A DNA stretch of 18,044 nt from CAYNTG01 sp964400105 (GTDB lineage: Bacteria; UBP14; UBA6098), in NCBI GenBank assembly GCA_964400105.1, contig CAYNTG010000041.1, positions 1-18,044 of the forward strand, read 5' to 3'. Below are positions 7,890 to 14,772 of this stretch, in pieces (the first letter of the stretch is position 1; every line of letters starts with the position of its first letter). The notes beneath the pieces are model-generated. The model ran no database searches. It was not told the DNA's origin and was given only the letters and a program-made list of their open reading frames with translations. The position numbers and the translations under genes are program-made.

Positions 7890-8846
7890 ATGAAAAAAAT
7901 GACCGGCGACAAGATTATTTCGAGCGCCGCTTTCCTTTGCCTTTTCGCGCTTACCGTTTTTATCGGGTGCGCGAAAGAGGACAAAGCTAAAGCACCACCG
8001 TCGAAGGAATCTGCGGACGATGTCTATTCCGTTTTCGTAACCATTCAGCCGCTGGAATCGATAGCCGCGAGCATCGCCGGAGACCGCGCAGTGATCCATG
8101 TTCTCCTTCCGCCCGGTGCCGATCCGCATACATACGAGCCGACCCCCGGCGATGTCAAAAACCTCGAGGACTCCGCTATCCTATTCCATATCGGGATGGG
8201 CCTCGACGACTGGGCTGCGAAGATAGCCCTCGCCGCGAAGGACGGCCCTCGAATATATCCGGTCGCTGCCGGGGTTCCTTCGCTACCGGCTGTCCCGGAA
8301 AGGATGCGCAGAAGTCTCAAAGCCGGCGGTAAGATGCCCGCCCACGGAAATCCGCACGTATGGCTCGACCCAAACGTGATGGCGACGATAATCATTCCGA
8401 CTATGGCCAGGGCATTCGCTGCAGCCGACCCGCCGAATACGGAATTCTATATGAAAAACGCCGCCCGAATCTCAAAACGGATCGAGGCCTTTTCCGAAAA
8501 CGCCATGTCAAAACTCGAACCGTTCGCCGGGAAATCGGTGATCCTTCATCACGGGTCATTCATTTACTTCTTCCGAAGATACAATATTAAAGTAATAGAT
8601 ATTCTGGAGCCTTTTCCGGGGCAAGAGCCTTCGCCGAAAGAGCTTAAGAACATCATCGAATCGGCAAAGAAGAAAGAGGCCGTGGCGATCTTCTCGGAGC
8701 CACAGGTCTCGCCGAAGCCTGCGATGATAATCGCCGACGAGCTTAATATACCGATCGTCGATGTCGATCCGCTGGGGCAGGCCAGCGAGGATTATATCGA
8801 ACTTATGGAGCGTAACCTAAATGCTATCGCAACCGGACTCGAATAA
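7890..8846 (+). CDS. znuA: zinc/manganese ABC transporter substrate-binding lipoprotein
   Basis: This 318-aa cluster A-I metal-binding protein has a lipoprotein signal peptide ending in FIGC (Cys27). Expected metal ligands are in place: His80 in PHTYEP, His146 in NPHVWLDP, His211 in HHGSF (where the family usually has HDAF) and Asp283 in VDPLG. The long His-rich loop of many zinc-specific ZnuA proteins is absent, with only a short MPAHGN segment, so manganese or mixed specificity is possible. It would capture metal outside the inner membrane and deliver it to the downstream ZnuB/ZnuC proteins. The coding end overlaps the ATPase gene by 26 nt. No Zur-like palindrome was recognised upstream. 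Confidence 0.92.
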   Translation: MKKMTGDKIISSAAFLCLFALTVFIGCAKEDKAKAPPSKESADDVYSVFVTIQPLESIAASIAGDRAVIHVLLPPGADPHTYEPTPGDVKNLEDSAILFHIGMGLDDWAAKIALAAKDGPRIYPVAAGVPSLPAVPERMRRSLKAGGKMPAHGNPHVWLDPNVMATIIIPTMARAFAAADPPNTEFYMKNAARISKRIEAFSENAMSKLEPFAGKSVILHHGSFIYFFRRYNIKVIDILEPFPGQEPSPKELKNIIESAKKKEAVAIFSEPQVSPKPAMIIADELNIPIVDVDPLGQASEDYIELMERNLNAIATGLE

Positions 8847-9615
8847 GCCGCTTATCGAGCTTCGCGATGTCACCGTCCATCGCGGCGGGCAAATCGCGCT
8901 CGATTCGGTAAGCATGTCCCTCGAACGCAAGACACTCATCGGTCTTATCGGCCCGAACGGAGCGGGTAAAACCACTTTGCTCGAGGTCATCCTCGGTGAG
9001 ATCGAACCGGAGGTTGGCGAGGTGCTGCTCGGCGGAAAACCGCGAAGAAAGGCCGTCGCCGACGGCTTCACAATCGGATACCTTCCTCAAAAGCATTATT
9101 TCGAGCGTATCATCCCGATCACAGCCATGCGTGCGGTGATAATGGCGAGATATGGCCGGATCGGTATCCTGCGGCGGATAGGTAAATCCGATCGAGAGGC
9201 CGCGATGCACGCCATGGAGCTCGTCGGTGTCGAGGACCTTGCGGATCGACTCGTTACCGAGGTCAGCGGAGGCCAGCTCCAACGGATAATGATCGCGCGG
9301 GCGCTGGCCTCGGAATCGTCTGTGCTTCTTCTCGACGAACCGGAGGCCGGAGTCGATGTCGAGACCACCGACAGGTTCATGAAACTTATTGTGAAGCTCC
9401 GCGACGATCTCGATCTGGGGATAATCCTTGTGAGCCACGATATTGGAATGATCACGCGGCACGCCGACAATATCGCGTGTATCAACCGGAAGCTGCATTT
9501 CCACAGCCGACCACAAGAGCTTTCCGACGACGCCCTCCGCGCGACTTTCGGAACGGAGTGTGAGCTTCTGATTCATGGATTTCCAAAGCGAACCCTCGAG
9601 AAACACGATGATTGA
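8821..9615 (+). CDS. znuC: zinc/manganese ABC transporter ATP-binding protein
   Basis: This 264-aa ABC ATPase powers metal import through the adjacent permease. All motifs are intact: Walker A GPNGAGKTT (44-52), Q-loop Gln90 in YLPQK, signature VSGGQ (148-152), Walker B LLLDEP (169-174) with the following AGVD D-loop, and switch His206 in LVSHD. The family is the zinc/manganese/iron group, judged by the LPQK sequence and neighbours. The start at 8821 lies inside znuA, with GGAG (8807-8810) 10 nt upstream. The stop overlaps the permease start by 8 nt (ATGATTGA). Metal specificity cannot be set from the ATPase. Confidence 0.93.
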   Translation: MLSQPDSNKPLIELRDVTVHRGGQIALDSVSMSLERKTLIGLIGPNGAGKTTLLEVILGEIEPEVGEVLLGGKPRRKAVADGFTIGYLPQKHYFERIIPITAMRAVIMARYGRIGILRRIGKSDREAAMHAMELVGVEDLADRLVTEVSGGQLQRIMIARALASESSVLLLDEPEAGVDVETTDRFMKLIVKLRDDLDLGIILVSHDIGMITRHADNIACINRKLHFHSRPQELSDDALRATFGTECELLIHGFPKRTLEKHDD

Positions 9616-10420
9616 GGCATTCGGATATACGTTTTTCCAGCGGGCAATTCTCGCCGGGGTCATCGCCGGAGGGCTTTGCGGCCTGCTTTCGGTTTTCATC
9701 ATAGCAAAGAAGATGGCATTTATCGGGCAGGGCATATCCCATGCGGCGTTCGGTGGGGTTGCATTGGGGCTTTTCCTCGGGATCGATCCGCTTTTGACGG
9801 CGACCATCTTCGCCGTAGCGATGGCATTGGTGGTGGCGTTTTCATCTAAAAGAGGTTCACTCGATCGCGATACGATCATCGGGATTGTTATGGCCACATC
9901 GATGGCAATCGGAGTCTTACTGCTTTCGTTTGCAACGAGTTATACCGGCACGGTTATGAGCTACCTCTTCGGGAATATCCTTGCGGTGGGACGAACGGAG
10001 TTATTTTTCCTTATAGCGGTCGCGATTCTGACCTTTATTTTTATCGCTTTATTTTACAAAGAATTGGAGTTCTTTGCGTTCGATGAACAAATGGCACGGC
10101 ATTCCGGCATCCCGGTAGATCCGATACAGGCGACGCTTTTGGTATTTATAGCGCTGGCGGTGATAGCATCTATTCAGATCGCCGGGATCATCCTGGTAAC
10201 GGCGCTTTTGGTGGTTCCCGGCGCGATAGCGATGCTGATCGGCAGGCGGTTCGGCTCGTTGTTTCCAATATCCATCGCGACTGGTGTTATCGCCTCGATA
10301 ATCGGCCTCTCCATTTCCTATATTCTCGATATACCGTCCGGTGCAACGATCGTGCTTACGCTGGCGATATTTTTCGCGGTCGCGACGATCATCAAAAAAC
10401 TATCGAAAAAAAGCCGATGA
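9608..10420 (+). CDS. znuB: zinc/manganese ABC transporter permease
   Basis: This 270-aa polytopic protein of the ABC-3 (ZnuB/MntB) family has about eight or nine hydrophobic segments. The N-terminus begins MIEAF, then a first membrane segment, a basic KKM turn and the conserved GISHAAFGGVALG region, matching family members that start MIE. For that reason the ATG at 9608 is preferred to the in-frame upstream ATG at 9575, which would add 11 polar residues and a longer overlap. Other family features include a central FDEQMARHSGIP stretch and the LLVVPGAIA segment near the C-terminal half. It overlaps znuC by 8 nt and ends in an ATGA overlap with folC. Confidence 0.93.
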   Translation: MIEAFGYTFFQRAILAGVIAGGLCGLLSVFIIAKKMAFIGQGISHAAFGGVALGLFLGIDPLLTATIFAVAMALVVAFSSKRGSLDRDTIIGIVMATSMAIGVLLLSFATSYTGTVMSYLFGNILAVGRTELFFLIAVAILTFIFIALFYKELEFFAFDEQMARHSGIPVDPIQATLLVFIALAVIASIQIAGIILVTALLVVPGAIAMLIGRRFGSLFPISIATGVIASIIGLSISYILDIPSGATIVLTLAIFFAVATIIKKLSKKSR

Positions 10421-11778
10421 AATCCTATACTCATCTTGAAAAGGCCGTCGAACGCCTTTATTCCTTTGTCGATAACGAGAAGCTTGCCGGGCCGCCGGTC
10501 TATGCCACAACGGAGTTGGACATCGAGAGATTTCGCTCTGTTTTGGAAGAAAGAGGGAACCGTCAACGCGAGTTCGAATCGGTGCTCATCGCAGGCTCTA
10601 AGGGCAAAGGCTCGACCGCCGCGATGCTCGATTCGATCCTTCGCGCAAGAGGATTGCGCGTCGGGCTTTTCACATCGCCGCACCTGATCGACATCCGCGA
10701 GCGAATCAGGATCGATGGTCGATGCGTCGATGGCGAAATCTTTGCGAAGAAAATCGACGAGCTGACAAGTATTGCGTTGAAAAACAATGCGCAGCGCTCT
10801 TTCCGGACGGTCTTCGAGATTTTGACCGGCGCGGCGGTCGAGATATTCGCAGAAAGCGGTGTCGATATCGCCATTTTCGAGGCCGGAATGGGCGGGCGTC
10901 TCGACGCCGTGAACGCTATCGAGCCATCGCTCTCCATAATCACGACGATCGGTATCGACCATACCCACGCGCTCGGCGACACGGTCGCGGAGATCGCCTC
11001 GGAAAAGGCAGGCATCCTCCGAAGCGGTGTCACGGCCGTTATCGGCCGGCAGATCGATTCCGCGAGACGATCCATTAATGCCCACGCCGCAAAGATTGGC
11101 GCGGGACCGCTTTCAAAGATCGATGAGGATTGGCAAATCGCCAAAATCCGCATTAACCGCGAAAAAACATCATTCGATCTTTCCGGCCCGGATGTCCGTT
11201 ATGAGGACCTTCGATTGTCGCTCATCGGACGCTTTCAGGCGGAGAACGCCGCCTGTGCGGTCGCGGCGGCGAGTATTCTCGGCACAGGCGAAATCTTCGT
11301 GCGAGAAGGACTATCGAACACCGTTTGGCCGGCGCGAATGCAGATTTTCCCCGCGAATAACATTCCGAAATCGAGATTTACGAACGATATTATCGTCGAT
11401 GGTGCGCACAGCCCGATGGCATTCGAGCGCATCGTTGAAACGTTGGCGGAACTATGGAAGGAGGCCAAGCCGGTGTGGGTCTTCGCCGCAAATCGGGATA
11501 AAGACATTCCATCGATATTTAGGATTATAGAGAAACATGCGTCCGGGATTGTTCTGACGACGTTCGATTTTCCGCGTGCCGCTTCGATTTCGGAACTAGC
11601 CTCCATCGTTCAAAGCACAGGATTCCCTGTCATTCAGAAGCCAAATATCCGGGGTGCGCTCGCCTCCGCACAATCCATCGCCGAATCGAACGCTCCGATA
11701 GTCGTCGCCGGAAGCCTTTATCTCGCCGGCGAAGCGCTTCGCGAACTGGGATTTCATCCATGGGAATCTGAAAATTGA
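10417..11778 (+). CDS. folC: bifunctional folylpolyglutamate synthase / dihydrofolate synthase
   Basis: This 453-aa Mur-ligase-family enzyme adds glutamate to dihydropteroate or folates using ATP in the cytoplasm. The P-loop is GSKGKGST (60-67; the family commonly shows GTNGKGS), followed by FTSPHL (85-90), EAGMGGRLDA (155-164), IDHTHALG (180-187) and EKAGI (196-200). The C-terminal glutamate-ligase domain shows the VDGAHSP motif. Length is slightly above the E. coli enzyme. The start overlaps znuB by ATGA, so the gene is probably translated with the metal transporter, an uncommon neighbour for folC. It converges with the threonine dehydrogenase gene 31 bp downstream. Confidence 0.94.
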   Translation: MKSYTHLEKAVERLYSFVDNEKLAGPPVYATTELDIERFRSVLEERGNRQREFESVLIAGSKGKGSTAAMLDSILRARGLRVGLFTSPHLIDIRERIRIDGRCVDGEIFAKKIDELTSIALKNNAQRSFRTVFEILTGAAVEIFAESGVDIAIFEAGMGGRLDAVNAIEPSLSIITTIGIDHTHALGDTVAEIASEKAGILRSGVTAVIGRQIDSARRSINAHAAKIGAGPLSKIDEDWQIAKIRINREKTSFDLSGPDVRYEDLRLSLIGRFQAENAACAVAAASILGTGEIFVREGLSNTVWPARMQIFPANNIPKSRFTNDIIVDGAHSPMAFERIVETLAELWKEAKPVWVFAANRDKDIPSIFRIIEKHASGIVLTTFDFPRAASISELASIVQSTGFPVIQKPNIRGALASAQSIAESNAPIVVAGSLYLAGEALRELGFHPWESEN

Positions 11779-11797
11779 ATTAGCCGACGGCTGGCGC

Positions 11798-11811
11798 GAG
11801 GAGCGATCCTC
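11798..11811. terminator. small symmetric hairpin between convergent genes
   Basis: A 5-bp stem (GAGGA 11798-11802, TCCTC 11807-11811) closed by a GCGA loop lies in the 31-bp gap between the convergent genes and touches the stop codon on the - strand. There is no T-run on either side. It could mark the ends of both transcripts but is too small to call firmly. Confidence 0.2.
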
Positions 11812-12790
11812 AGTGATACAATCTTCCACTTTCATGTCGTTTTCCCAGCTTTTCGAGCATGTCGCGGGTCATCGAGTCGAGGTCCCATTCCGGTTCCCAG
11901 CCCCATTCCATGCGCGCAACCGAGTCGTCGATGCTGTTCGGCCACGAATCGGCGATTTTCTGGCGATAGTCAGGAACATATGTGCACTCAAAATCCGGGA
12001 TAAATTTGCGAATACTCTCAGCAATTCCCCCCGGTGTCACACTGAAGGCCGCGAGGTTGAAATCACTGTGATGAACAAGATTTTTATAATCGGCATACGC
12101 CAGATCGATCGTCGCCTTGATACAATCCGGCATGTATATCATCGGAAGCATCGTGTTCTTGTCGAGGAAACACTCGTATCTGCCGTCGGTGATTGCCTTG
12201 TAATATATCTCGACGGCAAAATCGGTTGTGCCTCCGCCGGGCAGCACCTCCGAGGAGATTACCCCCGGATAGCGGAGGCCGCGGACATCGATACCGAAGC
12301 GCTGGAAATAATAATCGCAAAGCAGCTCGCCGCAGACCTTTGTAATACCATACATCGAGGTCGGTCGCAGGATTGTGTCGTTCGGCGTGTTATCGCACGG
12401 TGTGTCCGGACCAAAAGCAGCGATAGACGAAGGCATAATCACGCGCGTAAGCTTTCGCTCGACAGCGACTTTAAGCACGTTGATCGTGCCGTTCATGTTG
12501 ACATCCCAACATTTCAGAGGATACTTCTCCCCCACCGCCGAGAGTATCGCCGCCATGTGGAATACCGTATCTATGTCGTATTTCACGATTATCGCATCGA
12601 GCTGCTCGATATCCGTGACGTCGCATTTCTCGAAAGGTCCGCTTTTCAGCATCGATTTATCGTCCGGCTCGCGAACATCCGAGATGACGACGTTTTCGCC
12701 TCCGAATTTTTTGCGAAGCGCCGTCGTAAGCTCGGTTCCGATCTGCCCGCAAGCGCCGGTTATCAGTATTTTTTTCATAGAAGCTTTCAT
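11810..12790 (-). CDS. L-threonine 3-dehydrogenase, SDR (epimerase-like) type
   Basis: This 326-aa extended short-chain dehydrogenase is the NAD-dependent type that oxidises L-threonine to 2-amino-3-ketobutyrate, unrelated to the zinc MDR enzyme of E. coli. It has the nucleotide loop TGACGQIG (11-18), the active-site Ser region MPSSIAAFG (119-127), and catalytic Tyr147 and Lys151 in MYGITK. The family-specific segments GLRYPGVIS (171-179), PGGGTTDFAVEI (184-195) and the C-terminal IADSWP-SIDDSVAR stretch separate it from UDP-galactose epimerases. The start at 12790 is chosen over 12778 because an AAAGGG ribosome site sits 7 nt before it. No glycine C-acetyltransferase (kbl) is adjacent, so the second step must be encoded elsewhere or absent. 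Confidence 0.92.
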   Translation of the reverse strand: MKASMKKILITGACGQIGTELTTALRKKFGGENVVISDVREPDDKSMLKSGPFEKCDVTDIEQLDAIIVKYDIDTVFHMAAILSAVGEKYPLKCWDVNMNGTINVLKVAVERKLTRVIMPSSIAAFGPDTPCDNTPNDTILRPTSMYGITKVCGELLCDYYFQRFGIDVRGLRYPGVISSEVLPGGGTTDFAVEIYYKAITDGRYECFLDKNTMLPMIYMPDCIKATIDLAYADYKNLVHHSDFNLAAFSVTPGGIAESIRKFIPDFECTYVPDYRQKIADSWPNSIDDSVARMEWGWEPEWDLDSMTRDMLEKLGKRHESGRLYH

Positions 12791-12873
12791 CGATATATCC
12801 CTTTTTTTGATAGGTTGTCACGGTTATAATTGCCGATGTCGACCGATTCGATTTAGCTATAAAATAATTATGT

Positions 12874-12902
12874 ATTTTAGTTTTTTGCATGGCAAAAGTC
12901 AA
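12874..12902 (-). promoter_or_regulatory. sigma70-type promoter of the threonine dehydrogenase gene
   Basis: Read on the - strand, TTGACT (12902-12897) and TAAAAT (12879-12874, five of six consensus bases) are separated by 17 nt. Transcription would begin near 12867 and run through a leader of about 77 nt to the ATG at 12790. The -35 element directly abuts the inverted repeat at 12903-12951, which could serve as an operator. Confidence 0.55.
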
Positions 12903-12960
12903 CGGAAAATCGAATGGTGATAGTGCAAAAAAAATGACTATCGATTTTCCGGTCTTTTTT
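12903..12960 (+). terminator. terminator-like hairpin with T-run
   Basis: CGGAAAATCGA (12903-12913) is the exact reverse complement of TCGATTTTCCG (12941-12951). GATAGT (12919-12924) and ACTATC (12937-12942) extend the pairing inward across a bulge. After GTC there are six T's (12955-12960). This has intrinsic-terminator form for + strand transcripts, yet the nearest upstream gene points the other way. It could end a short + strand RNA or be an operator beside the dehydrogenase promoter. Confidence 0.45.
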
Positions 12961-12965
12961 AATAT

Positions 12966-13106
12966 CTACACGCTTGCCACTGGTAGCTCGATTTCGGGTA
13001 AAATCCTCTTGCCGTCTGGGGTAAATTTTATTAGATTGTTTATGCAACCGGGAAGCGGGGAGCAAAGATGGTTTTTTTTGAGTTGTTGAATAAGGGGGAA
13101 AAATTA
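12966..13106 (-). pseudogene. possible remnant coding segment
   Basis: On the - strand a frame runs about 45 codons from the TAA just above 13106 to a TAG at 12968-12966. It ends in a plausible protein-like tail (FTPDGKRILPEIELPVASV). No start codon or ribosome-binding site lies inside it, so it is not a gene as it stands. It may be the 3' remnant of a lost gene or a dispersed repeat. I do not recognise the family, and chance is a serious alternative. Confidence 0.15.
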
Positions 13107-13221
13107 TCGGGATTGGATGATGGGGAATGGGATGCTGAGAATGGCACATCGTCAATATACATGTTACAATAATTGAATAATTAGACATACTAAAAACGGA
13201 TTATTTAAAACGAGGTGCAAA

Positions 13222-14601
13222 ATGGCATTAGAGTGGATAGAAATCGAAAATACACTTTATTCGTATAGAGCTCCACAAAAGGAATTTATAGAGAAACTCG
13301 CTGGCCGGGTTGCCGATATGCGTGAAAGCGGGAAACTAACTCCTGTAGTTCTTCATAGATTACGGCAGTATTTCCGTATAAAAAATATTTACCATTCTAA
13401 CGCAATAGAGGGCAATTCGTTAAATGTCGGGGAGACGCGCCAGGTCGTCGAAATGGGTCTTACGTTAACCGGTAAGCCTCTTAAGGACCAAGCAGAAGCG
13501 AAAAATTTAGCTGCCGCTGTGGATTATTTAGAGGAATTAGCCACAGATATAACTAAACCGATCAAAGAATACGATGTTCGTCAAATACACCAATTAGTTC
13601 TTAAGGGAATAAACAATGAAAACGCAGGCAGGTATAGAAATGTAATTGTTGAAATATCTGGTTCAAAATACATACCTCCGGGGCCAGAGAAAATTGCGTC
13701 TGAAATGGAAGGTTTTAGTAATTGGCTTGGTTCAGTTAGTTGTCCTGGTGAGAACTTTGCTGCTGCAGATGGATTAATATATGCTGCGGTTGCTCATACT
13801 TGGTTAGTATATATTCATCCATTTATAGATGGCAATGGGCGGGTAGCCAGGCTTTTAATGAATTTAATTCTTATGAGGTTTGGTTTCCCGATAGCAATTG
13901 TAACACGTGAAGACCGAATGCGTTATTATGATGCACTCGAAGAAACACAATATTCCGATTTATCTCAGTTTCTTTCACTTATATCTGAATGTGTTGAAGA
14001 AAGTTTGGAGGAATACGAGGCCGCAGCTGACGAACAAAGAGAACGTATAGAATGGGCAAAATCACTCGCCGAAAGATTCGATGCAGGCGAAAGAGTAAAA
14101 ATCGCTAACGAATATGAGGTTTGGAAAAGCGCTATCGATTTATTAAAAGGATATATGCGCCAAACCGCAGCTATGATAGATGAAGCGTCCCCGCTAGTAA
14201 AAATCTATTTTAAAGATTTCGGAATGCTGGAATATGAAAAGTATATTAGTTTGCGCGTAGGAGAATCTGCAAAAAGAACCTGGTTCTTCCGTATAGACTT
14301 CGTAAGAGGTGAACGTACGGCAAGGTATCTTTTCTTTTTCGGTTCAAAAAGTCATTACTTAAAAGATAAGTGCCACGTTACTTTACACATCGCTCGTGAA
14401 GAACCTTCTGGTTCGTATTATTACGAATTACTTGATAATCTTTCTATGCCAAATACCATTTCTATATCTGAGCTAGGTTATGATTCTAAGGCGGAGAAGT
14501 TCGTTTCCCGTGCTCCAAATGGTTCTGTGACGGAAAACAAGATAGAAATTATAGGCAAACGTTTTTTTGAAGAGGTTATTAAACGTCATTTTTCGAATTA
14601 A
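13222..14601 (+). CDS. Fic-domain protein (class II) with unknown C-terminal domain
   Basis: Fic enzymes transfer AMP or another nucleotide-derived group to target hydroxyls. This 459-aa protein carries the complete active-site motif HPFIDGNGRVAR (199-210: catalytic His199, metal-binding Asp203, Arg207 and Arg210). It also has an inhibitory-helix motif SNAIEG (59-64) upstream of the core, the class II self-inhibited arrangement with Ser59, Glu63 and Gly64. Residues 1-50 resemble the N-terminal helices of such Fic proteins. After a charged helical linker (about 262-310), the last 150 residues form an aromatic, probably alpha/beta domain (WFFRIDF, RYLFFFG, HVTLHI) that I do not recognise; no winged-helix motif is evident. 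GAGGTG (13212-13217) is a well-placed ribosome site. Base use is strikingly AT-rich (22 of 60 G+C at 13861-13920 versus 38 of 60 at 9301-9360), suggesting horizontal acquisition. No antitoxin gene accompanies it. Confidence 0.9.
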   Translation: MALEWIEIENTLYSYRAPQKEFIEKLAGRVADMRESGKLTPVVLHRLRQYFRIKNIYHSNAIEGNSLNVGETRQVVEMGLTLTGKPLKDQAEAKNLAAAVDYLEELATDITKPIKEYDVRQIHQLVLKGINNENAGRYRNVIVEISGSKYIPPGPEKIASEMEGFSNWLGSVSCPGENFAAADGLIYAAVAHTWLVYIHPFIDGNGRVARLLMNLILMRFGFPIAIVTREDRMRYYDALEETQYSDLSQFLSLISECVEESLEEYEAAADEQRERIEWAKSLAERFDAGERVKIANEYEVWKSAIDLLKGYMRQTAAMIDEASPLVKIYFKDFGMLEYEKYISLRVGESAKRTWFFRIDFVRGERTARYLFFFGSKSHYLKDKCHVTLHIAREEPSGSYYYELLDNLSMPNTISISELGYDSKAEKFVSRAPNGSVTENKIEIIGKRFFEEVIKRHFSN

Positions 14602-14772
14602 CAGAACAGGTGATTCATACAATCGAATGTAACGTGTGTTGTTGGCAACCAACGGGAGGACCGCGATTTCTCCAGAATATTATTCTATTCAATCGACCAT
14701 AAGCGTCCTTGACAAACGACAATTTATCCTTTTTTGTAGGCGATAAAATAATTCTTTGAAAGGCATTATAAA
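14602..14772. promoter_or_regulatory. glmM upstream region with a partial promoter
   Basis: A perfect TTGACA lies at 14709-14714, but no good -10 hexamer occurs 16-18 nt further on. The nearest AT-rich candidates (TAAAAT at 14744-14749, TATAAA at 14767-14772) are badly spaced. TTTATC (14723-14728) and GATAAA (14742-14747) form a small inverted repeat. A GTTGG-CAA-CCAAC mini-hairpin occurs near 14640-14655 without a T-run. GAAAGG just before the ATG at 14773 is an adequate ribosome-binding site. Confidence 0.3.

Larger units (their letters stand above)
12791..13221. other. 431-bp AT-rich intergenic region
   Basis: This is the longest gap without a gene. From left to right it holds the leader and promoter of the - strand dehydrogenase, a terminator-like hairpin on the + strand (12903-12960), a stretch at about 12966-13106 with a coherent but startless - strand reading frame, and an AT-rich lead-in to the fic gene. 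The open frames across it (66 codons on + at 12889, 103 codons on - at 13188) have poor composition and no ribosome-binding sites, and are not called. Confidence 0.6.

Noticed and set aside
9575..9607. Upstream ATG for the metal permease
   Set aside because: It adds 11 polar residues, lengthens the overlap to 41 nt and has no better ribosome site. Family members begin with MIE, as from 9608.
11813..12829. 338-codon + strand frame opposite the threonine dehydrogenase
   Set aside because: The - strand frame has complete SDR catalytic motifs. The + frame is Arg/His-rich with no recognisable domain.
12889..13089. 66-codon + strand frame in the intergenic gap
   Set aside because: It crosses the hairpin and T-run, and has no Shine-Dalgarno sequence or family resemblance.
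12877..13188. 103-codon - strand frame in the intergenic gap
   Set aside because: Skewed composition (Ser, Ile, His, Pro early; Arg, Lys later), no ribosome site, and it crosses the terminator-like hairpin.
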